Shown: positions 43,063 to 51,273, counted from the first letter of the stretch. The stretch: DNA of 64,000 nucleotides from Bacillota bacterium (GCA_029555205.1 JAKPTB010000080.1:141724-205723), one strand, 5' to 3'. A program made the numbers and translations. The notes: generated by a model not told the origin, from the letters alone.

Positions 43063-43338
43063 GTGTAAATTATTTTGTGTAAATGGGCATTTCCTGAAAA
43101 ATTGGTTAAGATATAAATGGCTCTTACCTGCCGGGAAGATAGGGCACTGCTGGAGAGCAACCCGAGCGCCTGGCAAGGTTCTGCCGAGGATAGCAGGGGT
43201 GGTCCAGAGGCTGCCCCGCTATCATTTTCACGTTATCCTTGGGAGAACAAAAGCGGTAAACTCATTAACCAGCCATCTCAACATATAAAAATTATCTATT
43301 CACCTTGACTATATTGTATAAAATATGAAATGGTCACA
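43063..43338. other. Unassigned segment after the truncated intron, perhaps an IS end
   Basis: The segment begins GTGTAAATTATTTTGTGTAA, which has the look of an IS256-family terminal repeat, and truncates the intron. I find no matching inverted end in the window and no transposase. The rest is moderately GC-rich with no supported gene. Confidence 0.35.
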
Positions 43339-43363
43339 TCAGCCTAAACTGTGTGACCATTTC
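43327..43363 (-). terminator. Hairpin at the 3' end of the DUF4304 gene
   Basis: A 12-bp perfect stem, GAAATGGTCACA (43327-43338) with TGTGACCATTTC (43352-43363), overlapping the last codons of the gene. On the minus strand it is followed by ATATTTTATA, so a terminator is likely. Confidence 0.65.
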
Positions 43364-43794
43364 TGATTATTAAGATATTGCTTAGCCTTAGGTGTCGCTG
43401 TATTGATTGCTAACTGATTAATCTCAAAATATTTCTTTAATCCGAACTCAAGTACAGGCTTGATTTTTTCATTCACACTCTTATTAAAAGCATCACAAAA
43501 CTCGTCAATATTAATTAATTCATAGTTAATACTGGTATATTTTTTACCAGAAATCACTAATGTAAATCTTCCAAACACATCACATTGGTTGTCTTTTGGA
43601 TTTAATATTTCTGGATTAAGCGACTTTATTAGAAACCCAAAGTTTATATAGTAGCTATTTTCATAGTTGGACTTTTGTGTTGCTACTACTATAATTAATT
43701 CACTTGTCTCAGCTCTAAAAATATTCCCTTTAATTTCAAATCCATATTCCGATAATACTTTCGTTAATGCTTTTTTAAATTCTTTTTTATTCAT
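43339..43794 (-). CDS. DUF4304 domain protein, AT-rich
   Basis: A 151-residue protein: MNKKEFKKALTKVLSEYGFE, then VVATQKSNYENSYYINFGFL, the marker of DUF4304, and CDVFGRFTLVISGKKYTSIN. Function unknown; DUF4304 genes are scattered and often lie in variable loci. Codon use is much more AT-rich than in its neighbours, a sign of transfer. A perfect site AGGAGGTATT precedes the ATG. It has its own 3' hairpin and is the only intact non-transposon gene in the island. Confidence 0.75.
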   Translation of the reverse strand: MNKKEFKKALTKVLSEYGFEIKGNIFRAETSELIIVVATQKSNYENSYYINFGFLIKSLNPEILNPKDNQCDVFGRFTLVISGKKYTSINYELINIDEFCDAFNKSVNEKIKPVLEFGLKKYFEINQLAINTATPKAKQYLNNQKWSHSLG

Positions 43795-44231
43795 AATACC
43801 TCCTGCTTAATAAGTGTCTAGTATAGTCTTCCAACCGCCACTATAAATGCTCTCGACTTCCTTGCGGAAGTGCTTAAAGCCCTGCCTGCTAATTAAAAAA
43901 CAAGCCGGTTGCTGCCGTTGTGGTTAAGTTTTCCCTTTCGCATTGGCGGCAAGCTTAGATGTGCTGGACATGCTTTACCAGCATCATCAAGCGGCCGTTC
44001 GCAACTCTCTTGCCGGGTAAAGAACCACTACGTGTAAACAGTCGACCAGTGGGTTTGGATGGCCGATTGGAGATAGACAACAATCGGGCGCGGGCTTGGC
44101 GGCTCTGCCGTCGTTGAAGAAAAGTATGAGTATGACCTAGCTGAGTAATCGTCCCGGTTCTCTCAGTACCTGCAGGGTCGTTCTCATCAACATGCAGGAT
44201 ATCATGTTGAACTGTATCACGGGAGACGGCA
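43795..44231. other. Degenerate IS66 region with an inverted fragment of the transposase C-terminus
   Basis: No intact gene. At 44058-44093 on the plus strand the frame reads DGRLEIDNNRAR, the conserved catalytic-domain segment of IS66 TnpC (GRLEIDNNRAERA), with the last residues altered. Its orientation is opposite to the IS66 genes just to the right, so the element has been rearranged as well as truncated. Confidence 0.6.
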
Positions 44232-44585
44232 TTACTTACAATGATTATTCAACTTATTACTTGAACAGGTACGCATTAGGAATGTGTTGAAGTCTTTTCG
44301 CAGTTCGGCTCTATGCCCTGCCTGCTTTTTCCGATGTTGATAGGTGATGGTTTCCAGGGTTGGCTCTTCCGCTTGGGAGTTAGCAGTATCTTCAGCTTCG
44401 TTAAATAAGTTAAGCTGCTCTATTTCAGTCTTCTCGCTGGAGGCGCCAAATTGTTTCCGGCGACTTAAGCGAAATTGTTCTTCATACCACCTCAGCTTGG
44501 CATTTAATTCAGCGATTTGATATTCCTGATGAATGATTTTGTCGTTCAGTTGTTCAATGGTTCGGGCTAAATCTTCCTGTGTCAT
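44232..44585 (-). pseudogene. IS66 family transposase TnpC, N-terminal fragment
   Basis: Starts MTQEDLARTIEQLNDKIIHQ with the leucine-zipper-like coiled coil and RWYEEQFRLSRRKQFGASSE, the IS66 TnpC start. After about 95 residues (GHRAELRKDF) the similarity ends and the frame closes at 44232 with an unrelated tail. The zinc finger and the DDE domain are absent, so it is inactive. The start overlaps tnpB by four bases as in intact IS66 elements. Confidence 0.85.
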
Positions 44586-45010
44586 GGTATAGTTTTACCA
44601 GATAAATAGCCGTTTTGGGTCCTTAAAGAGCTGAAAATCCTTGAAAACAGGCGTTTTTTAGAGAACAGTGCGTCGGTAAATGCTTTATGGGCCTGCGCTT
44701 GTTTGAGTTGCAAGCCGTCCAGCAACCAGCGAAATTCCCGATAGTCAATGCTGATTACATCGCCCTGTTCTACCGGCCATTTAAACTTACCTCGCTCCGG
44801 ACGACGGTAATGAAGCCAAAATCCGTTATGTTGCCATTGTAAAATCTTTAGCTTGTCCCGTTTGCGATTGCATAAGACAAACAGACACTGGCTGAAGGGG
44901 TCCAATGCGAAGGCTTCCTTAACCAATACCGCCAGTCCATCAATGGATTTTATTAAATCCGTGCTGCCACAAGCTAAGTAAACTTGATTACCTGCAGTTT
45001 CGCTTATCAT
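44582..45010 (-). CDS. tnpB: IS66 family accessory protein TnpB
   Basis: 142 residues from the ATG at 45008-45010: VYLACGSTDLIKSIDGLAVL, LFVLCNRKRDKLKILQWQHN and GFWLHYRRPERGKFKWP, the complete IS66 Orf2 core. The C-terminal extension after LLDGLQLKQAQAHKAF is about 20 residues longer than usual. IS66 transposition needs it together with TnpA and TnpC, both absent or broken here. Confidence 0.9.
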   Translation of the reverse strand: MISETAGNQVYLACGSTDLIKSIDGLAVLVKEAFALDPFSQCLFVLCNRKRDKLKILQWQHNGFWLHYRRPERGKFKWPVEQGDVISIDYREFRWLLDGLQLKQAQAHKAFTDALFSKKRLFSRIFSSLRTQNGYLSGKTIP

Positions 45011-45058
45011 ATCTTCTGCATGAATGGCTTCATAATAAACACGTGTAAACCATGCCAC

Positions 45059-45722
45059 GCGCTTCCGGCAGACCTCAAACGATTAACGGCTTACCAATAT
45101 AATCTAGCTGAGCATTTTGTTCAACAGAGGCAAAGGGTTGTGTTTTCTCACCGTAAAAACGCGATATGGCAGGTCGTTAATATCCCAACACCGGATCAGA
45201 ATATTGCTGATAGCCGCACTGCCGAAATGTTCGGCTGGATCTTCGAATACCAGTGTCGCTCCCTCGTCTATATGCTTATTCAAAAGTTTGGTAATTTAGG
45301 TTTTTGTTTTATGTTGGAAGGCTGCCAGTAACGGCAGCCTTCTAGATTATGATACGAAAAATAAACCTGGGAAAAGTATTATAATTCACAACAGGTGACG
45401 TAGATTCCAGGGTATGGGTGCAAGTTGGACAGAGTCTTCCGTTTATGGCAATTTAAGAAATGGCAGAGGGCTAGCGGTTTTACAAGTTACAAGAGTCCTG
45501 AAATGCCCGGGAAGTGGTTAGCTAGCTGTCATTTACTGATGTTGCTGCAAACCTCAGGTCAGCTTTAATTTGACTATTGCTAAACCCCATTAAGCGTAGC
45601 AAAGGTAGTGAATAGCTAATCATCAAGGATATAGCACAATGACACAGTGACAACGGGAATAATTCAGTTTTTCAAGCCTGACCCTAAGTTATTTTAGTCA
45701 AATCCCATTCATTTCCATTCAT
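45059..45722. other. Non-coding right end of the mobile island and adjacent gap
   Basis: Between 45059 and 45314 there is no recognisable gene; a TnpA (OrfA) of IS66 is not found. At 45315-45341 the 27-base sigK-end repeat recurs. From 45342 to 45722 I see nothing except a short direct repeat ATTCATTT close to the end of the sulfite reductase gene. Confidence 0.5.
45315..45341 (+). repeat. Right copy of the 27-bp sigK-end repeat
   Basis: Exact copy of 42159-42185, containing the last codons LEGCQ, the stop and the full terminator stem of sigK. Sequence differs on both sides. Together the two copies bracket 3.13 kb of foreign sequence, like attL and attR. Confidence 0.8.
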
Positions 45723-46376
45723 TTATAAAACTGCTTTTTTAAACTCTTCGATGCCAATCCGCTCAATAAACCGGGCTGTTCTCTCCCTTCCCCGTGCGTT
45801 GGCTTTATAGTAGTCGAGACATTTACGAGCCAGTTCGATAACCTGGTCATCACTCAGATTCTCTGCAATGATGTCACCGATACGTGGACGTGCTCCGGAA
45901 TTACCGCCGAAAATTAACGTCCATCCGGATTTTTTGCCAAAGAGGCCGATATCTCTGACATAGGCTTCCCCACACTTATTTGGACACCCGGAAACGCCGA
46001 CTTTGACTTTAGCCGGTAAATCCATCCCTAAAAACTCTTTCTCCAGGCGTAAACCCAGCCCCAATGAATCCAGGACTCCGAACCTGCAGGCAGCTGTTCC
46101 GGGACAAGCTTTTACGTAATGGACACAAGGTCCTACGGCTGGACCGACATCTACACCAAGTTCCTGCCAGATTTTCTCGACGTCTTCCGGGTTTAAACCC
46201 ACCAGGGCCAACCGCTGGGCAGAAGTTAGCTTGATCAGTGGTACATTGTACTTCCTGGCTACCCGGGCTACGTTTTCAAGAAAGTCAGGAGTTACCAGAC
46301 CTCCGGAAATTCTGGGTACAATTGCGTAGCTTTTCTTGTCCCGCTGGATAAAGGCGCCACGGGGGGGATTGGTCAT
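45723..46376 (-). CDS. Low-molecular-weight siroheme sulfite reductase-type protein
   Basis: A 217-residue protein with one nitrite/sulfite reductase ferredoxin-like half (PLIKLTSAQRLALVGL) and one siroheme/[4Fe-4S] half. The cluster Cys are in VKACPGTAACRFG (C-x5-C) and VSGCPNKCGE (C-x3-C), the exact siroheme-cluster pattern. Its length matches the small assimilatory-type sulfite reductase of Desulfovibrio vulgaris rather than DsrAB. It would reduce sulfite, with substrate (sulfite or nitrite) unproven. No redox partner is adjacent. The SD AAGGAGG is strong. It is the first gene to the right of the mobile island. Confidence 0.85.
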   Translation of the reverse strand: MTNPPRGAFIQRDKKSYAIVPRISGGLVTPDFLENVARVARKYNVPLIKLTSAQRLALVGLNPEDVEKIWQELGVDVGPAVGPCVHYVKACPGTAACRFGVLDSLGLGLRLEKEFLGMDLPAKVKVGVSGCPNKCGEAYVRDIGLFGKKSGWTLIFGGNSGARPRIGDIIAENLSDDQVIELARKCLDYYKANARGRERTARFIERIGIEEFKKAVL

Positions 46377-46648
46377 TTTTCCCGACCTCCTTAGGGATTA
46401 AATAATAATATTAAATATTAAATGCGTTAATTCGACTTTGTTATGACAATTTCCTCTCGCTTAAGCCGTTATTAACTTAATTAAAAGAAATTTTTGGACA
46501 ACCTTGAGGAGGTCTTTCTGCCCCGCCCTGCCCTTTCTTGAATTTATGCAAAATCTGCAGCAAGCTGCCAGGATTTCGGACACTACTGTGTTTTTCTTAA
46601 GTGGCGAGCTGGTTGGATCAGGGAAACAGAAGTTGTCAATAAGAATAC

Positions 46649-47914
46649 TTATTTTTTTATCTGCTTTCGCAGCCTGTTCAAGACGGTGGCCATTTCACCC
46701 CAGGTTACGGTGTCTTGTGGCTTGTGGTCACTGTCGATTAGCCCGTCGGCCTTTAGTTGGGCAATTTCAGCGGCAGGATCCCAGGGTTTTGGAGTGGGTT
46801 GCGCCGGAGCCTGGACTTTCAGAGACTGCATAACTTTCATGTAATCGTTGACAATACTCGAGCCATAATCTGCAGACGGAGCCCACCGTCCACCCAGATC
46901 CTCGACGTACTGAAGCTTCCCCGCCCAACCGCTTTTTATAACGGCGTCCCTGCGCGGATCCAGAACTCTTGTCCCGGCTGGCAGGTTTCCTCCATAATAA
47001 TATACATGCCAGTGCTGGAACTGGGCCTCTACTCCATCAGAAGGAGTGGCGAAGGAGGCGCCCTTCTGGCCGTCAAAGGATCCCAGACCGGCAAAATTAT
47101 TCTGTTCGGGTTTGACCAAACCCCCGAATTTCCAGAAAGCTGTTTCCTTGCAGGACTGGGCAAACACGGCGTCCCAGCGAATCCCGTATTTTGCCCCCAG
47201 ATCGGCATATATTTGTACATAATCAGGTGCCTTTGGATTTTTAGCGGCCAGGAACGCGCGGGCCTGTGACGTGCTTGCCGTTGCAGCAGTTTTCACAGGC
47301 GTTGCGCCGGTTTTTTCAGGTGGGCTGGTTGGGCTGGTTTTTGGCCGGAGCTCCAGGGCAGTTGCCAGACCCCCTGTAATTGCTCTCGCCAGACCATCAA
47401 GAAAGATAGCGCTTTTCAGGCTGGTGGCATCAATTTTATGGTCAATAAAAAGGTTTTCCAGCAAAACTGCCGGCATTGTTGTTTCCCTTAAGACATAAAA
47501 ATCAGCCTTTTTTCTACCCCGGTCCATGAATCCGGCATCTCTGAGATAAGCGGCAACTGCACCGTGCACTGTATTCCTTAAATTCTCCGTATCAGCTTTG
47601 GCGCTGCTGTAAATATAGCTCTCAAAACCCGTCCCGCCCCCGGCATTGACATGGATGGAGCAGAAATAATTCGCTTTCACTTTATTAGCTATGGCACAGC
47701 GTTCAGCCAGATCCAGATATATGTCGCTGTCTCTGGTGAGAATGACCTCCACGTCGTAATCTGAAAGGTTTTTCGCCAGCCTCATGCTGATCTCCAAAGT
47801 AAGGTTTTTTTCCAGCAGGCCGTTGCCGGCGGCTCCGGGGTCCTTCCCACCGTGACCCGGATCAATTACAAGTTTGATTTTAACCCCCTCCCCGTCTCTC
47901 TTTTTTAGATCCAT
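46649..47914 (-). CDS. N-acetylmuramoyl-L-alanine amidase with C-terminal glucosaminidase-like and SLH-like regions
   Basis: A 421-residue protein. Residues 10-190 are Amidase_3 (IDPGHGGKDPGAAGNGLLEKN, CSIHVNAGGGTGFE, VLLENLFIDHK) with the zinc ligands His, Glu, His and the catalytic Glu. A Thr/Pro-rich linker is followed by a lysozyme-like peptidoglycan domain (about 225-370: GIRWDAVFAQSCKETAFW, NNFAGLGSFDGQ), and the last 45 residues (DPAAEIAQLKADGLIDSDHK, VTWGEMATVLNRL) are a single SLH-like motif of the endolysin type. No signal peptide is visible, so release could be by lysis, as for a phage or mother-cell lysin. The ATG has a weak site; GGGGAGGGGG lies 30 bases inside the ORF, before an ATC. 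Confidence 0.82.
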   Translation of the reverse strand: MDLKKRDGEGVKIKLVIDPGHGGKDPGAAGNGLLEKNLTLEISMRLAKNLSDYDVEVILTRDSDIYLDLAERCAIANKVKANYFCSIHVNAGGGTGFESYIYSSAKADTENLRNTVHGAVAAYLRDAGFMDRGRKKADFYVLRETTMPAVLLENLFIDHKIDATSLKSAIFLDGLARAITGGLATALELRPKTSPTSPPEKTGATPVKTAATASTSQARAFLAAKNPKAPDYVQIYADLGAKYGIRWDAVFAQSCKETAFWKFGGLVKPEQNNFAGLGSFDGQKGASFATPSDGVEAQFQHWHVYYYGGNLPAGTRVLDPRRDAVIKSGWAGKLQYVEDLGGRWAPSADYGSSIVNDYMKVMQSLKVQAPAQPTPKPWDPAAEIAQLKADGLIDSDHKPQDTVTWGEMATVLNRLRKQIKK

Positions 47915-48216
47915 TCTTAATTAAGCCCTATTTAGCAGCTATTTTATAATTTTATCCCTGTGGCCTTTATTATCGTAGCAATATTTTGAATCATACAGCC
48001 TGCCCCGCGTTACAGGGGCCTCTTTCTTATTTAGGAGATAAAGAGCGAACACATGTTCCCTTTTGGGTATTTTAGCAGGCAACACCTCAACTGTCAATTA
48101 CAGGTTTGTTAAAAAAAATTGTTTTTATACTGTGTTCAATAGCTGCAAGACACCGGTAAAGCCGTGGACCACGAGATGTTAGCGGGAAAACTATTCTTTT
48201 CAGCTTTTCTTTCTTT
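47915..48216. other. Gap between amidase and wbqC
   Basis: A 302-base AT-rich stretch. A short hairpin CCCC-GCGTTACA-GGGG near 48002-48018 is followed on the plus strand by CCTCTTTCTT; no gene or clear promoter is seen. Confidence 0.4.
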
Positions 48217-48915
48217 TCAGCTTTTATTGAGGAGTATTTTTTCTGACTGCTTCCCGCAATTAAAAATCAGATCCACAATTGACAGGTTAGGGATGAACTC
48301 TCCCCAGAGCTGGGGATACTCCGGGTGAACAAAGGCTTGGAAAACAACCTCAATCCCTTCCCGGGCGAAAGCAGACTGATCCAGGTGGCGCAGGGTGCCC
48401 CTTCCCTGACCGGTCAGGTACCTGGTCCCGCCCATACATTTAACCAGTTTGACCAGGTGGTCCAGGGAACCGTCATAATCAAGAGCCAGTTCAGATGACC
48501 TGACCATGTGGGCAGGGGTGGAAAAGACGCCCGCCAGGCTTTTGATCAGGCTGATGTTGAAATCGGCCAGCAACAAGCACTCCTGGTCATAGACCTGCTG
48601 GATGGCAGGAAAGTATTCTGCGAAAAAAGGGGCCCTGGCATAAGATGATTGCAGGGTTTTAAGGTGTTTTTTCTTCCATTTTTCCGGAACAACCATAACA
48701 GTATTTTTTATGGGCAGTAAACTCCCCTTTCCCTGAACCGGAACAGTCAGCCAGAGAGGTCCGCCGGGTGATTTGACGGACACCCGGCTGACAAAACTCT
48801 TGCCCCTGGGGAACTGGGCATCATCCAGGAAAATAAAGACATCGCAGTTCAACAGCTTGTGAAAAAAACCCAGCCAGGGGAGAAAATTAGGCTGGTGAAT
48901 GGCTACCGTGGTCAT
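48217..48915 (-). CDS. WbqC family protein
   Basis: A 232-residue WbqC protein: VAIHQPNFLPWLGFFHKLLN, FIFLDDAQFPRGKSFVSRV, LSIVDLIFNCG near the end. WbqC proteins occur in O-antigen and exopolysaccharide loci and are thought to modify sugars, with unknown chemistry. It overlaps the epimerase gene by four bases (ATGA). Confidence 0.88.
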   Translation of the reverse strand: MTTVAIHQPNFLPWLGFFHKLLNCDVFIFLDDAQFPRGKSFVSRVSVKSPGGPLWLTVPVQGKGSLLPIKNTVMVVPEKWKKKHLKTLQSSYARAPFFAEYFPAIQQVYDQECLLLADFNISLIKSLAGVFSTPAHMVRSSELALDYDGSLDHLVKLVKCMGGTRYLTGQGRGTLRHLDQSAFAREGIEVVFQAFVHPEYPQLWGEFIPNLSIVDLIFNCGKQSEKILLNKS

Positions 48916-49847
48916 GCCTGTTCCCCGGCTTCCTGCCAGGCCAGGATCTTCTTAAGCCCCGTTTCAAGATCCACAAGGGGTTTAAAGCCCAGGACCGATC
49001 TGGCCAGTGTGGAATCAATGCGGTACTCCCTTTCGTCCACCCATCCGTCCTCGTAGACGATTTCACTTTTTGAGCCGGTTATTTTCAAAGCTTTTTGAGC
49101 AAGTCCGCTAATTGTAACAGTCTCATCACTGGCGATATTAAAGACCCCTCCCACTGCAGCCGGGTTTGTGAGGGCCAGGTAAACCGCCCTGGCGGCATCG
49201 GTGGCAAAGAGATAAGCGCGGATTTGTTTGCCTCCCCCCCGCACTAACAGCGGCAGGCCGGCCCGGCCCCTTTTTAAGAAAACCACCGGAGCATTGTCCC
49301 TGCCCAGGCCGGGTCCGTACAGGTCGGAAAAACGGAGCGTGACAACTTGCAAGCCGTATTCCCTGGCCATAACCTTGCAATAGTATTCACCCGCAAGCTT
49401 CGTGGCCCCGTAAAGCAGGACCGGATCCAGGGGATGCCGCTCATCGATGGGCGTGTATACTTGCCTGCCGTATACTGAAATGGATGAGGCATATACCACC
49501 AGCGCTCTCTGGGCGTGCGCCTCCTTCAGCACATTGTAAAGCCCTACGGTTCCCACTCCGACATACTGGCGTTCCAGGGAACGGTCGCATTGGGTCACGG
49601 GAAAGGCCGTGTGGACAACCGCGTCTTTTCCCTGAACCGCCCTTTTAACTACGGTTTCGTCATTGATGTCACCCCGGATAAATTGTGCCTTTTCCAGGAG
49701 ATCTACAATATTTCTTTCATAACCCGGCCTGCAGTTATCCAGAATCGTAATTTCAGCGCCCTTTTGCTGCAGCAAGCGGGCGACATTTGAGCCCAGGAAA
49801 CCGGCTCCCCCTGTAATCAGAATCCTGCGGCCACTTAAATCATCCAT
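48912..49847 (-). CDS. NAD-dependent sugar epimerase/dehydratase
   Basis: A 311-residue extended SDR enzyme: NAD-binding RRILITGGAGFLGSNVARLL, catalytic Tyr and Lys in LLYGATKLAGEYYCKVM, and Ser in VVYASSISVYG. The C-terminus DGWVDEREYRIDSTLARSVLGFKP is a GalE/RfbB-type end. The exact sugar nucleotide (UDP-glucose, UDP-GlcNAc or GDP-mannose) cannot be told. It lies between wbqC and the sugar transferase in one operon. Confidence 0.88.
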   Translation of the reverse strand: MDDLSGRRILITGGAGFLGSNVARLLQQKGAEITILDNCRPGYERNIVDLLEKAQFIRGDINDETVVKRAVQGKDAVVHTAFPVTQCDRSLERQYVGVGTVGLYNVLKEAHAQRALVVYASSISVYGRQVYTPIDERHPLDPVLLYGATKLAGEYYCKVMAREYGLQVVTLRFSDLYGPGLGRDNAPVVFLKRGRAGLPLLVRGGGKQIRAYLFATDAARAVYLALTNPAAVGGVFNIASDETVTISGLAQKALKITGSKSEIVYEDGWVDEREYRIDSTLARSVLGFKPLVDLETGLKKILAWQEAGEQA

Positions 49848-49876
49848 TAACCTGACCTCACTCCAATTCTTTTTTA

Positions 49877-51136
49877 CTAATCAGACTGCTCCCTTTTTGC
49901 GGCAACCCGGGCCGGGATCCCCACAGCCACCACGTCTGCCGGAATGTCCTTGACCACAACAGCACCGGCGCCGACCAGGGCCCGGCTCCCGACCTTCCTG
50001 CCCGGCAGGACCACAGCCCCGATCCCAACCTGGGCGCCTTCCTCAATCCTTACCCCTCCGCCTAGTTTGGCCCCGGGCGAGATGTGCGTGTAATCCTGAA
50101 TGATGCAATCATGCTCGATAACAGCAGAGGTATTGATGATAACGTGGCTGCCGATCCTGGCGCCGCAGTTGATCACGGCGCCGGCCAGCACAACTGTACC
50201 CTGGCCGATGGTTACATCGCCGGCAATGGTTGCCCCGGGGTGGATGATTTTGGCAAACTTAACGTTACTGCTGCTTAACTCTTTAACCACTGTTTTCCGG
50301 ATTGAATTGTCACCAATGGCTACCACGGCAAGAAGCGCCGGGTGCTCCCGGTAAAGCCCCGGAATACCGGCGATTGAGCCGAGGACCGGAAAGCCGCCGG
50401 CTTTTTGCCCCCGGAGTTCCTGGTTATCATCCACAAACCCCAGGAAATACCCATCAGCGCAGGACGCCTGCAGCGCATCGGCCACAACCCTGCCGTGGCC
50501 GCCGGCGCCGGCTATAACCACCTCTTCCCTGGCCGATATCTCATCCAGACCAACTGTATCCGAACCCTGCCGCTTCAGAACAACACCCAGGGTTTTCAGG
50601 AGAATCTTCAAATCCATAACGAAGGAACAATGGTCAAGATACCAGAGGTCCAGCTCAATTCTTTCCCGCCAACTCAAAAGATTGCGTCCATTCACCTGAG
50701 CCCAGCCGGTCAGTCCGGGTTTCATCAGCAGCCTTCGCCTCTGCCGGGAGTCGTACCGCTGCACCTGGTAGGGCAGGGTGGGACGCGGACCCACCAGGCT
50801 CATGTCACCTTTCAGGACGTTAAAAAACTGGGGCAGTTCATCCAGGCTGAAGTTGCGCAGCACCCTGCCCACCCTGGTAATCCGTGCATCGTCGTTGCCG
50901 GGAAAAGGGCAGGCGCTGCCGGACCCGTTTCCGGGCCGGGTCATGGTCCTGAATTTTAGAATAAGAAACTGCCGGCCTTCCCTGCCGGTCCTCCACTGGC
51001 TGAAAAAAACGGGAAAACCGCTGTCCAAAACCACAGCCAGTGAGATTAACACCAGGAGCGGGGACAAAATAACCAGTGCCGTCAGGGCCGCGCAAAAATC
51101 GAATAACCTTTTGAAACATTTTGAGTATAGCTGCAT
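49877..51136 (-). CDS. PglC-PglD-type fusion: phosphoglycosyl transferase plus acetyltransferase
   Basis: A 419-residue fusion, from MQLYSKCFKRLFDF behind AGGTGG. Residues 1-200 are a bacterial sugar transferase (monotopic phosphoglycosyl transferase): reentrant helix LVILSPLLVLISLAVVLD, QWRTGREGRQFLILKFRTM, and the catalytic SLDELPQFFNVLKGDMSLVG. Residues 205-415 are a PglD-like left-handed beta-helix N-acetyltransferase (VVIAGAGGHGRVVADAL, IGQGTVVLAGAVINCGARIG). In Neisseria PglB the same two activities are fused. It would add an N-acetylated diamino-sugar phosphate to undecaprenyl phosphate. It is the first gene of the epimerase-wbqC operon and is divergent from the secreted protein to the right. 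Confidence 0.87.
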   Translation of the reverse strand: MQLYSKCFKRLFDFCAALTALVILSPLLVLISLAVVLDSGFPVFFSQWRTGREGRQFLILKFRTMTRPGNGSGSACPFPGNDDARITRVGRVLRNFSLDELPQFFNVLKGDMSLVGPRPTLPYQVQRYDSRQRRRLLMKPGLTGWAQVNGRNLLSWRERIELDLWYLDHCSFVMDLKILLKTLGVVLKRQGSDTVGLDEISAREEVVIAGAGGHGRVVADALQASCADGYFLGFVDDNQELRGQKAGGFPVLGSIAGIPGLYREHPALLAVVAIGDNSIRKTVVKELSSSNVKFAKIIHPGATIAGDVTIGQGTVVLAGAVINCGARIGSHVIINTSAVIEHDCIIQDYTHISPGAKLGGGVRIEEGAQVGIGAVVLPGRKVGSRALVGAGAVVVKDIPADVVAVGIPARVAAKREQSD

Positions 51137-51213
51137 AGATCCACCTGTCACCTGAGATAAATAAATCCCGGTCCTCACACCATTTTATGTAAGAAAACGA
51201 AAATGGTGAAATC

Positions 51214-51244
51214 CTGACCTTTTCCAGAGGCAAAGCATATAATA
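51214..51244 (+). promoter_or_regulatory. Promoter of the first secreted toroid gene, sigma-A or sigma-K
   Basis: Two readings fit: sigma-A, CTGACC (51214-51219), 18 bases, TATAAT (51238-51243); or sigma-K, ACC, 16 bases, CATATAATA (51236-51244), which matches CATANNNTA exactly. The second would mean mother-cell expression late in sporulation. Confidence 0.5.
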
Positions 51245-51273
51245 CATCAATCCGGGGTCGGAAGAGGTGGTTT

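Noticed and set aside
42751..43176. A 141-codon minus-strand frame inside the group II intron
   Set aside because: The sequence is structured ribozyme RNA on the plus strand; the frame ignores the maturase start and looks random.
44984..45331. A 115-codon plus-strand frame that ends LEGCQ like SigK
   Set aside because: Only the last five codons match because of the 27-bp repeat; the rest overlaps tnpB on the other strand and non-coding sequence.
46377..46648. Promoter for the sulfite reductase gene
   Set aside because: TTGTCA is present on the minus strand but no -10 lies at a proper distance.
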